NCBI GenBank assembly: GCA_036768485.1
Contig: JAVLUZ010000838.1
Location: forward strand, 62,001-126,000
Origin: Mermis nigrescens
Taxonomy: Eukaryota; Nematoda; Enoplea; Mermithida; Mermithidae
Direction: 5' to 3'
Length of the DNA: 64,000 bases
Position numbers and translations under genes: made by a program
The notes under the pieces: model-generated
Told to the model about the DNA's origin: nothing
Seen by the model: only the letters and a program-made list of their open reading frames with translations
Databases searched by the model: none
Part shown: positions 53,771-64,000 of the stretch, in pieces
Layout: every line of letters begins with the position of its first letter
How positions within the stretch are numbered: position 1 is the stretch's first letter

Positions 53771-55719
53771 TTGAAAATGGCGCAATTTGATGATCTCAAA
53801 ACTGTTAATGAGTGGAACGAGGACAATGGGTTGAAAGATGTGGTGCTCCCTAGCACCTCACAAGAATTAGAAATGGTCGATGAGTGGTTCGCCCCAGACT
53901 ATTTCTATGAACTGGGGGAGCCAGAGGCTCAGAGGATAAAGCGATTGAATACTGAAGGTCGCTCTTATCCATTAACTTTCCAGAATTTGGACGACTTGAA
54001 CCTGGAACGAGATTTACCAGAGATCTTTAATGATGCAATCTCGAAGATTGTTGGCGATTCAACGGACATGGTGGGTATTCAACTTACCCACCCGAATCTC
54101 AAGAAGCCGGCCATAATACCGTTTAGGATGGGTGTAGAGATCAAAGGCGAGCAGATCATGCACACGATTGAGCGGATTTTACAATCAAATGAGGCGATTC
54201 AGCTTGAGCAGCCAGATACTCGAATACGGATAGTGCGAGTGAGTCCGCCTACTGGCTCTGGTCAACATAAACGAAGATTTATCAATTTGGAAATGGAAAT
54301 GAAGTCGAAGAAGTGCTTCGTGCGGATTAAAAATGATGACAACATACGATTACAGCGTGCACTTGTTGTGGCCAAGGCGCGATTAGAGAACATGATCAAT
54401 CCTAATGATAAGACCTTAGAATGGCGATATAAAAACATGTGCAAAAAAGACACGCCAAAAAGGAAAGCACAGGGGAAAGCAGCACTAGAATTAATGACTA
54501 AGGCGGGTCTTCAAGATCACACAGGCTCCTTTGGCATACCTGAATGGTAGGCTTTCCAACAAGCCTTGCCTGAATACCAGATCAAGGTGTCCAGTGCAGA
54601 TTTCTGCAATGCCATAGTTTTTGAAGGACCTTCGGCTGAAATGGTCCGTCATTTGTACCACCACGACGATCATTTTGACGTAATAGGCAGTATGCCAGGC
54701 TTCATGAATCGAAGCTATTTTTGCGAAGCCTGCAACAAGGGATACAATGATAAAAACGAGCACCGCTGCTCCAGAGTTTGCCCCTGCTGTCATGGACCTA
54801 CTTGTCCAAACATGGCGCTAATGGAATGCAACGACTGTGGCCGACTCTTCAGAGGCCAGCAATGCTTTGACAGACATAAAAAAGTTGGCAAAAATGGAAC
54901 ATCAATTTGCCAGCAAATGAAACGGTGTGAAAAATGTGGTAAACACATAAATAGACGTGACAGAATTAAGAAGCACAAATGCGACCATTATAAGTGCAAG
55001 ATCTGCAAAGTGGATGTGCCTAAAGACGATCATAAATGTTACATGCAGCCGCTGAAAATTGAAAAGGATGAAAAGAAAAACACAAAGTACGTGTTTTTCG
55101 ATTTTGAAATGCGCCAAGAGAAGATCTGTGGCAATACTAAAGCTGGAGTTCGATTAGAGCATGAGCCAAACTTGTGCATCGCTCATGTAGTGTGCATGAA
55201 ATGCAAGGATGGATCACTCGGACTTTGCGAACATTGCGGCGAGAATCGCCGATTATCTTCAGGAAAGAACTGCGAAATTGAATTTTGCAATTTCCTGTTT
55301 GGCCTAGAAAATACAACAGCCATTGCACACAATGCAAAAGGCTTTGACGGCCACTTCATCTTGAAATATCTGTTCAAACAGGCCGTAGTGCCCACAATAG
55401 TCACCCGTGGGCTGGAAATTATGAGCTTAACAGCAGGCTCAGTGAAAGTGATTGACTCTTACAATTTCCTACCAATGGCTCTATCAGCATTACCAAAAAC
55501 TTTTGATGAGCCAGAACTCAAAAAGGCCATTTTCCGCATCTTTTCAACACGGCGAAAAATGAAAATTATGAGGGTGAGTGGCCAGATGCATGGTACTACT
55601 CCCCGGCTACAATGAACCCTAAGAACCGAGAGGAATTTTACAAATGGTACAAAGAGCAAAAAAGGCAAAATGTTCAATTTTAGATCTGAACTTTTGGCCC
55701 TACTGCAGTCGGATGTTGA
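53771..55719 (+). pseudogene. Protein-primed family B DNA polymerase, left copy (truncated)
   Basis: Codons 1-259 form the N-terminal region typical of Polinton/Maverick/adintovirus polymerases. An in-frame TAG (54548-54550) follows, and the same frame continues at once: a Cys/His-rich zinc-binding cluster (about 54715-55040), Exo I DFE at 55100-55108 and Exo II NAKGFD at 55331-55348. The product would be a DNA-copying enzyme that uses a terminal protein as primer. Near 55510 an indel in an A run shifts the frame, and near 55680 another occurs. Homology ends at Exo III (about 55705-55719); the whole palm domain is missing. A short diverged C-terminal piece follows at 55738. Non-functional. 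Confidence 0.85.
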
Positions 55720-55815
55720 ACACTACTGCGAGTCGGATGGTGAACGCTTTTGTGCAAAAACAAAACTTCTTGAAAAAATTTGTCTATTTCCCACAGATTA
55801 AGCTACGTAATCCTT
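55720..55815 (+). pseudogene. Diverged polymerase C-terminal fragment fused to the left copy
   Basis: An imperfect 24-bp tandem duplication of the Exo III-coding sequence (CTACTGC..GTCGGATG, about 55700-55745) runs directly into MVNAFVQKQNFLKKFVYFPQ. This resembles MVNAFVQEQNVLEKVVYFPH near the C-terminus of the right copy (about 56245-56310, minus strand), at roughly 70 percent identity. The two arms just upstream are nearly identical, so this piece has a different history from the arm it is joined to. Confidence 0.6.
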
Positions 55816-58114
55816 ATATAGCTTTTTCGAGATGCTTTTAAAAGCTTACACAAAGACTAGAATTGATAAAACTATTATGAGTACTACACAGCCCAAAACT
55901 TCGTTGCCTTTAAATGGGTTGCAAATAATTTTTCTCTATAGAAACATCATTAATCATTTTTCGTTTTAATTGAAAATGAAGAGACCTTATATAACTTACC
56001 TTGCATGCTTCCTGGCCACTGCAAATGCAGTGCCCAGTGCCAGCACGTGGAGCTGAGCATGCGACGGCACCATTTTTTTGTTTTTGGCATGCATTTTATT
56101 AATTTTTTCTGCTTTAGATAAAATCGCGCTGTACAACAAGTTTAATATCCATAAGGTAAAGTAAAATAATTACGCTGTACAACACGTTTATTATATACAA
56201 CTTTGTACAATTTTTGCATCTTCTGTCACTATCGTATGATCGGGTAGTCGTTTTATATGTGGGAAATAGACCACTTTCTCAAGAACGTTTTGTTCTTGCA
56301 CAAAAGCGTTCACCATTTTCACTAATGAGTGAAAATTGATTTTTGACGCCACAGCCGAGTTCAAAGTGAATCCTCTCACTTTTATATTATAGTAAAATTT
56401 GTTTTTCCCGACCGAGTAGACTTTGTATGCATAATTTTTAGGCCCTCCGCTCACAAATGTTTCTATGCTGCTTCAGGGCCATAGTCCTTCAGTTCGTAAG
56501 TCATGTTGCCCAAGTAAGATCCAATAGGCACTTCATACGCATCTTTATTCAAGCGTCGATTTAAAAATCCGCAGCTGTCTGTGTCGAAGTAAAGTACTCG
56601 ATCGCCTAATTTTTCTAAATGTTCATAAAGTCTTAAGCGAGCCTGAGCTGTTGTATAGGCGGCTATGACTGAGTTTGTATTTCCCATAACTTCAGCGAAA
56701 TCATCCTCTTTTGCATGTGCCACTGCTATCATGTTCTCATTAATGGCGTTTATCGCGTAAATAACGTTTGTTGGGTCCAAAAACTAATTCAAAGTATGAG
56801 GCCGGATCTGTAAAGAATGTAACTTTGGTCATGTTGTTCCTTTGACCAAATTTTCCCTACAAAAGAATTAAATTAGCTTGGAGAGTGCGCACACATTCCT
56901 GAATTTTTTGAGATTTTGGCTGCATCAAGTTCTATTCCCTCATGTTGTTTGTATTCCGCTATATATTTTGTTTTGTCGTCATCTGATTTTACCCAAAGTA
57001 GGCCATCCATCCGATTCCTGCTTCAATTTCATGAATTTATTGATGTATTCCGTAAATAGACCGCCATCTGGGTTGGCAATGGGATCGTATTTTTCGAATT
57101 CTTCGTAATGCCATAATTCATAAATTTCTAAAATTTGTAGCCGAGTTCAAGGGCTTTGTAGATCTCGATACTTACCCAAGCACCTACTAGAGCACGATCT
57201 TCATCATTGTGCTCACATCGTTCTTGTTGATGCGTTTCGAACATGTTCGGCATAAGGGGAAATATAATTTTTTCCCCGAATCTCGGTATGGCAATACAAG
57301 GTGGTATAGGCCTTTAGGTGGTAAAATTCTGGCCTTGATCAGTCCATCATAGGGCCGTTTTTCAGCCGTGATTTCTGAAAAGTTTTCCGTCAAATCTGAG
57401 GATGTCCGATAGGGTAAACGCCATATTTGTTAACGGTTGGGTAAAGACTGCATATGTCAGTGTAATTGATCTTTTCCATGGGAGCTCCGCTTTGATCCCT
57501 TTTGATCTTTTCGAGCAATTTTATAGCATTTGTGTTCTTCCACCATAAAATGCTTCCCTGGGATCCATCGGGTCTACGATCTTAATTGAGCTGAAAAATT
57601 TTCTCATTTTCAAAATTTGATCTTAGTTCTCTGTTCAGCTCGCATTCCCATTTCCGTTACCATGTAGCCTTGAGCCTCTGTGCTTTTCGCCGCCTTGTGT
57701 GTTTTGGTATGCCTCTTCCGCCGTTGTGATTTGGTCGGCTGTAAGTTTAGTCCGCTTTTTCATGCACTTCGGACAACCGTGCCAGCAACAGCCATTATGT
57801 TTGTACATGTTCTTGTCATGTACGCCATCAACTCGGTAGTTGCCAATTTTTTGTTCGCCCATGTTTCGCGCATGTCTGATATTAATTTTTTGTGCTTCGC
57901 TCAGCCACTTTAGCCATTTGATCGCCGTAATCAATTGTTTTCGGCTCTCCTGTAGCCACCATGTGGCACTATGCCGATTGTATTTGCTTGCAAATAAGTT
58001 GATCTAAAAACTTTATTGCAAGCACTGGCGATTGTTAATGATGTTTCAAAAGGGTCAATGCCCGTTTCCGCCATGGATAATTTCTGGAATTTTAGGCAGC
58101 ACCGTCGGAGTATG
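55720..58114. other. Asymmetric spacer of the palindrome
   Basis: 2.4 kb not shared between arms. The right two thirds (56191-58114) are the palm and C-terminal part of the right polymerase copy. 55816-56190 is non-coding, with two similar short blocks (CGCTGTACAACAAGTTTAAT / CGCTGTACAACACGTTTATT) near 56127 and 56172. Confidence 0.8.
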
Positions 58115-60062
58115 TCAACATCCGACTCGCAGTAGGCCAATAGTTCAGATCTAAAATTGAACATTTTGCCTTTTTTGTTCTTTGTACCATTTGTAAAATT
58201 CCTCTCGGTTCTTAGGGTTCATTGTAGCCGGGGAGTAGTACCATGCATCTGGCCACTCACCCTCATAATTTTCATTTTAGCCGTGTTGAATAGATGCGGA
58301 AAATGGCCTTTTTGAGTTATGGCTCATCCAAAGTTTTTGGTAATGCTGATAGAGCCATTGGTAGGAAATTGTAAGAGTCAATTACTTTCACTGAGCCTGC
58401 TGTTAAACTCATAATTTCCAGCCCACGGGTGACTATTGTGGGCACTACGGCCTGTTTGAACAGATATTTCAAGATGAAGTGGCCGTCAAAGCCTTTTGCA
58501 TTGTGTGCAATGGCTGTTGTATTTTCTAGGCCAAACAGGAAATTGCAAAATTCAATTTCGCAGTTCTTTCCTGAAGATAATCGGCGATTCTCGCCGCAAT
58601 GTTCGCAAAGTCCGAGTGATCCATCCTTGCATTTCATGCACACTACATGAGCGATGCACAAGTTTGGCTCATGCTCTAATCGAACTCCAGCTTTAGTATT
58701 GCCACAGATCTTCTCTTGGCGCATTTCAAAATCGAAAAACACGTACTTTGTGTTTTTCTTTTCATCCTTTTCAATTTTCAGCGGCTGCATGTAACATTTA
58801 TGATCGTCTTTAGGCACATCCACTTTGCAGATCTTGCACTTATAATGGTCGCATTTGTGCTTCTTAATTCTGTCACGTCTATTTATGTGTTTACCACATT
58901 TTTCACACCGTTTCATTTGCTGGCAAATTGATGTTCCATTTTTGCCAACTTTTTTATGTCTGTCAAAGCATTGCTGGCCTCTGAAGAGTCGGCCACAGTC
59001 GTTGCATTCCATTAGCGCCATGTTTGGACAAGTAGGTCCATGACAGCAGGGGCAAACTCTGGAGCAGCGGTGCTCGTTTTTATCATTGTATCCCTTGTTG
59101 CAGGCTTCGCAAAAATAGCTTCGATTCATGAAGCCTGGCATACTGCCTATTACGTCAAAATGATCGTCGTGGTGGTACAAATGACGGACCATTTCAGCCG
59201 AAGGTCCTTCAAAAACTATGGCATTGCAGAAATCTGCACTGGACACCTTGATCTGGTATTCAGGCAAGGCTTGTTGGAAAGCCTACCATTCAGGTATGCC
59301 AAAGGAGCCTGTGTGATCTTGAAGACCCGCCTTAGTCATTAATTCTAGTGCTGCTTTCCCCTGTGCTTTCCTTTTTGGCGTGTCTTTTTTGCACATGTTT
59401 TTATATCGCCATTCTAAGGTCTTATCATTAGGATTGATCATGTTCTCTAATCGCGCCTTGGCCACAACAAGTGCACGCTGTAATCGTATGTTGTCATCAT
59501 TTTTAATCCGCACGAAGCACTTCTTCGACTTCATTTCCATTTCCAAATTGATAAATCTTCGTTTATGTTGACCAGAGCCAGTAGGCGGACTCACTCGCAC
59601 TATCCGTATTCGAGTATCTGGCTGCTCAAGCTGAATCGCCTCATTTGATTGTAAAATCCGCTCAATCGTGTGCATGATCTGCTCGCCTTTGATCTCTACA
59701 CCCATCCTAAACGGTATTATGGCCGGCTTCTTGAGATTCGGGTGGGTAAGTTGAATACCCACCATGTCCGTTGAATCGCCAACAATCTTCGAGATTGCAT
59801 CATTAAAGATCTCTGGTAAATCTCGTTCCAGGTTCAAGTCGTCCAAATTCTGGAAAGTTAATGGATAAGAGCGACCTTCAGTATTCAATCGCTTTATCCT
59901 CTGAGCCTCTGGCTCCCCCAGTTCATAGAAATAGTCTGGGGCGAACCACTCATCGACCATTTCTAATTCTTGTGAGGTGCTAGGGAGCACCACATCTTTC
60001 AACCCATTGTCCTCGTTCCACTCATTAACAGTTTTGAGATCATCAAATTGCGCCATTTTCAA
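56191..60062 (-). pseudogene. Protein-primed family B DNA polymerase, right copy (near full length, disrupted)
   Basis: Reading down from the ATG at 60062, the order is: an N-terminal region identical to the left copy; TAG at 59283-59285; a zinc-binding cluster; Exo I DFE (58725-58733); Exo II NAKGFD (58485-58502); Exo III YCESDVD (58114-58134); a WHGCP block (about 57770-57785); motif A DICSLYP (57438-57458); motif B-like NSFVGK (56852-56869); motif C YFDTDS (56574-56591); and a C-terminal block with VSGGPKNYAY (about 56430-56455). This is the Pfam DNA_pol_B_2 layout of Polintons and adintoviruses, about 1,290 codons. At least eight stops or frameshifts (including TAA at 58317-58319, and shifts near 57935, 56860 and 56462) make it a pseudogene unless several are sequencing errors. 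No integrase, ATPase, protease or capsid gene is visible nearby. Confidence 0.88.
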
Positions 60063-60087
60063 ATTTCTTTCAAGTACAATTTTTATT

Positions 60088-60425
60088 AAATTTGAGAGAG
60101 AAATGTAAGAACCGACTGCTCAATGCAACTTTTTGAGTAAGACTAAATTATCCTTTTTCAAAAGTGTGTAGAAAGTATAGGCTGATCAATAGAAGTTCCT
60201 TTGTATTTCGCACTTTCGAAAATTCAGAGAGCACTTTCAAAGAACCGACCGGTCAACGCAACAAATTTGGTATGAATACAAAATTTTTAATACCCCTCCC
60301 TTTATATAGCCTCGAAAATTGGCACCTCGCCAAGTCACGTGTTGCATAAAAACTTGTCTAGACAGGTGTCACGCGATGTCTCATAAAAAATTCGCGCTTC
60401 GCCAAGTCATACGTTGCATAAAAAA
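60088..60425 (-). promoter_or_regulatory. Promoter-like region of the right polymerase copy
   Basis: Exact mirror of 53408-53745, with the TATA box at about 60300-60308 on the minus strand and the same two pairs of direct repeats. Confidence 0.5.
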
Positions 60426-62031
60426 CCAAGTGCGACGCGAGTTGCTTGCTTGCTGTGACAAATAAGCGAGAATGCGTGGGCGGATCAGGATGCGCGCTAG
60501 TAGCAGAGTCAGTCCAAACAGAGTCTCTATGCTTTAGCACTGTATATGCTTCAGCACGGAGACTCTGAAAGGGCCAGCCTTACTACTCATGTCCCCCCCA
60601 GAAGTTAAACCCTTCTTCTGCAAATTGCTGTAGACCCAAGAATTCTATCTTTAGTAACATTTTTTTGCGGTTTCTGACGATTTCGACCAATTAGACCACA
60701 TAATTTTCTAGCTTTATAGGTATTCTTCCACAAATACCGTTTTTAGACCGCATAATATACTTCAATTTTTGTGTTGCCCAGAGAAAATCTGTTTTTAATA
60801 GATTTTTGTCATTTTTTACGCATATAGTCGGTGACTTTTTCCTAGTTACCTCCTTTTATGTCTTCAAAAATCCGCTCTTCCATATGTGTCCTATTTGTTC
60901 AATCGGAGCTTTACTTCTTTGTTACTTAATTCCTATTTCGTCTTCTTTGTCAGAAAAGAAGCAAATGCTAAGAAATTCGTAATCGTGTTTTTGAAAATCG
61001 TATTATGCGGGGATATTTCGGTTTCTGAGGGGGTATTTTGGTTTCTTCATTTTTCGGGGAATGGGGAAGTACATACCCCCACACCTTAACCCGCCTCCCC
61101 CGCCCGGGTGTGGTTCAGAACTCAGCTAAAGTATCTGGTGATCAGGATAAACGCAAAATTGATAATAAATACCTATTTCTTAAATTTTTTTGACTCGCGT
61201 AGTGTCATCACATGCGCTTAGGGTTTTTTTAGGATTCTACAGGGTCGTTAACGGGCAAAATGCAATAAGCCTAATTAAGGCTCAAAATCAGACGAAAAAT
61301 TCAAATATTTTAGAGCACTCAAAAGTCTTCATAAACAACAGAACATTCTCTATTGATTTAAGTTTTCATGCGCTATGCAGTGATTTCTTCTAAAATAAGA
61401 TAAAAATTTAAATTTCATGTATACTTACATTTAATCTTATAAAATAGAATTACAGGGCTTTCATAAAACAGTTGGTGACAAGCTTTGTTTGATCCTTTAA
61501 TAAACATTTTAAGAAATATAAATCATTATCGACCGAATATTGACTAAATTCATGAAATAATGCCATTTTGTACTATGTGGATCAGCAAATCTGAAAATCA
61601 AGGTAAACCTGCTTGGCATAGGTTAAGCCCCGTATGCACAAAGGTCAATAAATTTAATCAGCGATTAAGGCTAATCGTAGATTAATTAATCGGATATTAA
61701 CAACCGATTTAAATCCGTATGCACAAACGCCGATTAAAGGCCGATTGACTAATCGCAGATTGAATTTTTAATCGTCGATTAAACGCCAATTAACAACAAT
61801 TTTGATTGGAATTTCGGGTACTGGACAAGTCCAGTAGGTAGAAAAACGAGTACCTATTTTTCTGTTTTAATCGGTTATTTTCTTGGCATGCCTGGACAGG
61901 ATTGATAAAAGCACAAAAGTAAAAACAGGTTGGGTGGAAGCTATAGTTTTGAAATTTTTTGTCATATTTGATCGCATTAACTAGAACTGCGAAAAATTGA
62001 CATCAGTAATAAACTTCGCGGAAAAATGTAA

Positions 62032-62211
62032 AATTTTGACAATGAAAAAATCGAATTTCTCTTTGAATGCGCTTCCGAGAAAGCTGAAATTATCGAAAAT
62101 AAAAAAACGGATTCAAAAACGGCGACTGCTAAAAGCAAGGCATGGGGTGCTATTGAAGAAGTTCTCAAAGCGAATCCTAACGTGAAAGATCACAGCAAAG
62201 CTTTCAAGTAA
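62032..62211 (+). pseudogene. Harbinger Myb/SANT-like protein fragment (right arm)
   Basis: Mirror of 51622-51801, with the same ENKKTDSKTATAKSKAW pattern and TAA at 62209-62211. Confidence 0.62.
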
Positions 62212-62216
62212 ATAGA

Positions 62217-62387
62217 TTAATTCCCTAGCGCTTTTTTTTTGTTCAACTTGTATTGTGACCAAAATTTATCATCAGCGTAACTTTCTAGCGGATTTGCTCG
62301 TTTTAAAAATACCCTCAATGGAATCACGTTTTCCAAATTTTCGTCATAATTTTCGTCCAAATCGTCAAGAAAGTCAAGAACGTCCAT
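62217..62387 (-). pseudogene. Harbinger transposase N-terminal fragment (right arm)
   Basis: Mirror of 51446-51616, identical in translation (MDVLDFLDD.. to ..KKALGN). Confidence 0.62.
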
Positions 62388-63009
62388 AATCAAAAAAACA
62401 GAAACCAACTGGCTCACAAAACGAAAGAAACTCGCACTTATCGGTGTTTAAACCTGGGGAGGGGTAGGATTAAAATCTGCGATAAATCGAATCGCCGATT
62501 ACCACTAATCGGCCTTTGTGCATAACGATAAATTTAATCAGAGATTAAAGTTGTAGTTTAATCTCCGATTAACGCTAATCGGCCTTTGTGCATGCGGGCC
62601 TAAATGTCCAATTTATATAAAGTCAGGTAATTTAGAGAGGCCTGATAGATTATGCTAAAAGGCCTCACATTGTTATTTTTGGATCGAAAAAAGTAATGAG
62701 CACCTAAATATGGAGCGAGTAGTGGAGTTCTTGCGGGCAAGTCGTAGCATTTTGGTATGTTTATTGCTAGTAATCATCCTGATGCAGCTACCATTTCCCA
62801 TTTATTATTGGCCTCTGAGATCTTATTTCTTCCATTGGAATCAGCATGGTCAAAAATAAAATAACGTATAAATCTTGATTTTTAGTTTTATTGCAAAATA
62901 CTTTATAAGCGAAAAAATATGTCATAACAATTAGGCGAAAGCATTGCTTAGGCACAGTCCCGTGCATGCGCATTTATCCTTGTTAGCAATCAATTAATTT
63001 TGACCTTTT

Positions 63010-63383
63010 AGTGGCCAACGTTCCCAATTGGGAACATATTTTCAAAATTTTGTTGCAAAACAACTACTAATCTAATTTGAATAAGACTTGTTTTGGGTAG
63101 GGAATAAGATGTTTGCTTATCCTGTGAGAGCAATTTCAAAACTTAATTATGAGTATGTGCTATGCTATACTGTTTTAAGTTGCACAAAAATTGCGAAAGT
63201 TTGTCATGTTTAGAAATTTGCATATTGTCAGTCGACATATAAAATGTTTAAGCCAAGTGTCATACAGTCAAAATTGTACAGGTTTTCTGATCATTTTAGT
63301 ATATTATTCATTTTTATTTAGTTGTTCGTCAATAGTTATGATTAAATTTATATTGATGTTCCCGTTTGGGAACGTTGGCTCCT
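63010..63383. repeat. GTTCCC palindromic repeats (right arm)
   Basis: Mirror copies of 50798-50823 (at 63010-63035) and 50450-50475 (at 63358-63383), facing each other in inverted orientation 370 bp apart. Confidence 0.75.
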
Positions 63384-64000
63384 AGGAGTGCAAAAATATT
63401 TATTTCTTGGAAAGAGAACTAAATCTATGGGGCAGCATGTATGTATAACCTCGGCTATGCTCTTTAGTGACCTCTCATGCATTCTTTCAATTTTCTAGAG
63501 CTCCACAAGCATTCTGGTATCACTCCGATGCACATATTCAAAATATTAAATGCAGATTTCTAGGATTCTTTACTTGATTTTAAGTGTTATGATTACACAA
63601 CAATGTAGCTCTTGAAATCTAGCGGTTTTTAGGCAAAAATTCAAGTATTTATGTAAATAAATTCAGGTGTTTTTGCAGAAATTACCTGCTCTACCTTACA
63701 TTGCTTTATTTTTTTTACTATAACTCAAGAGCCATGAATCTTCAGAGGCTTATAGACAAATTTTCTTGAATTCATGCACAATATCATGTGTTTCTGATCT
63801 GTAGAACTTGCACTGTACTTTATCAAACTTTATATAACTACTGATTTCTAACATTTTTTAATAGCTCAGAAGCATGCTAGCAACATAACTAAACTTTGAG
63901 TGTAAGTTTATTGGACTATCGATAACAACTGCGGATAGGTAAATGTCCGAATGAGTAAACGTATGATATTATGACTTACTTTTATTCTTTGTAGAATTTC

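Larger units (their letters stand above)
49833..55719 (+). repeat. Left arm of a giant palindrome
   Basis: Reverse-complement match to 58115-64000. For almost the whole length, paired positions sum to 113833. Of the many frames compared between arms, all but one outside the inner few hundred bases are identical; that exception has one K/I change (near 50510). Mismatches cluster within about 220 bp of the inner end. The arm must begin left of 49833, because the right arm is cut by the window end. Confidence 0.97.
61627..62600. mobile_element. PIF/Harbinger deletion derivative (right arm)
   Basis: Mirror of 51233-52206, with TTA at both borders. No difference from the left copy was noticed, so the element was present before the two arms became identical. 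Confidence 0.8.
58115..64000 (-). repeat. Right arm of the giant palindrome
   Basis: Mirror of 49833-55719 and truncated by the window end. It carries mirror copies of every left-arm feature: promoter region 60088-60425, repeat B 60753-60973, MITE 60983-61116, Harbinger derivative 61627-62600, GTTCCC repeats 63010-63035 and 63358-63383. Confidence 0.97.

Noticed and set aside
49833..64000. Polinton terminal inverted repeats forming the palindrome arms
   Set aside because: The arms contain coding sequence, a Harbinger element and MITEs, and lack the other Polinton genes, so they look like an inverted duplication rather than the natural ends of one element.

Overview
The window looks like AT-rich, repeat-dense nuclear DNA from an animal, probably an invertebrate. 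The only clear host gene has phase-0 introns with GT..AG borders and encodes a metazoan-type V-ATPase subunit E. Everything else I can name is mobile DNA, or the remains of a virus-like element. I see no rRNA, no intact tRNA gene, no CRISPR array and nothing bacterial. All family assignments rest on reading motifs by eye; no database was searched.

Layout. 1-823: a Tc1-like transposase 5' end folded back on itself. 846-2653: a GAAA microsatellite and unknown sequence between inverted clusters of a GACATTAGAGCGC motif. 2654-3397: a decayed non-LTR retrotransposon ORF1-like gene (minus strand). 4098-5800: a tRNA-like SINE split by a 1.44-kb hAT-like element, which itself carries a (TA)n tract and a smaller MITE. 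6103-7048: a hAT-like MITE and an unusual foldback element with a tRNA-like segment. 9713-10432: a pogo-like MITE, then a MITE that carries a second copy of its own family. 10836-16360: the V-ATPase E gene, four exons, each intron loaded with MITEs. 16496-24755: more MITEs, a second tRNA-bearing foldback element split by another insertion, and a TTGAAA-based minisatellite. 25400-48900: dispersed repeats, including two diverged copies of a roughly 3-kb repeat (about 26.1-28.9 kb and 37.3-40.5 kb), a hAT-like element with TTTATC arrays (40.6-41.5 kb) and a degenerate tandem array (44.8-46.6 kb).

From 49833 to the end of the window is a giant, nearly perfect palindrome: two arms of about 5.9 kb around a spacer of about 2.4 kb, with the right arm running off the window. 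Each arm carries a PIF/Harbinger deletion derivative, short palindromic GTTCCC repeats, a TATA-type promoter region with direct repeats, and the N-terminal and exonuclease part of a protein-primed family B DNA polymerase of the Polinton/Maverick/adintovirus kind. On the right the polymerase continues through the spacer with palm motifs A, B and C recognisable, but broken by frameshifts and stops. On the left it jumps directly from Exo III to a diverged C-terminal fragment. The polymerase is therefore a fossil in both copies, although the two arms are almost identical. That points to a recent inverted duplication, gene conversion, or an assembly fold-back.

A recurring theme is a group of hAT-like MITEs with GC-rich ends (CATA..TGGGC or CATAGATGC types) and 8-bp target duplications. 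They have inserted into a SINE, a foldback element, one another, a 3-kb repeat and all three introns of the only gene.
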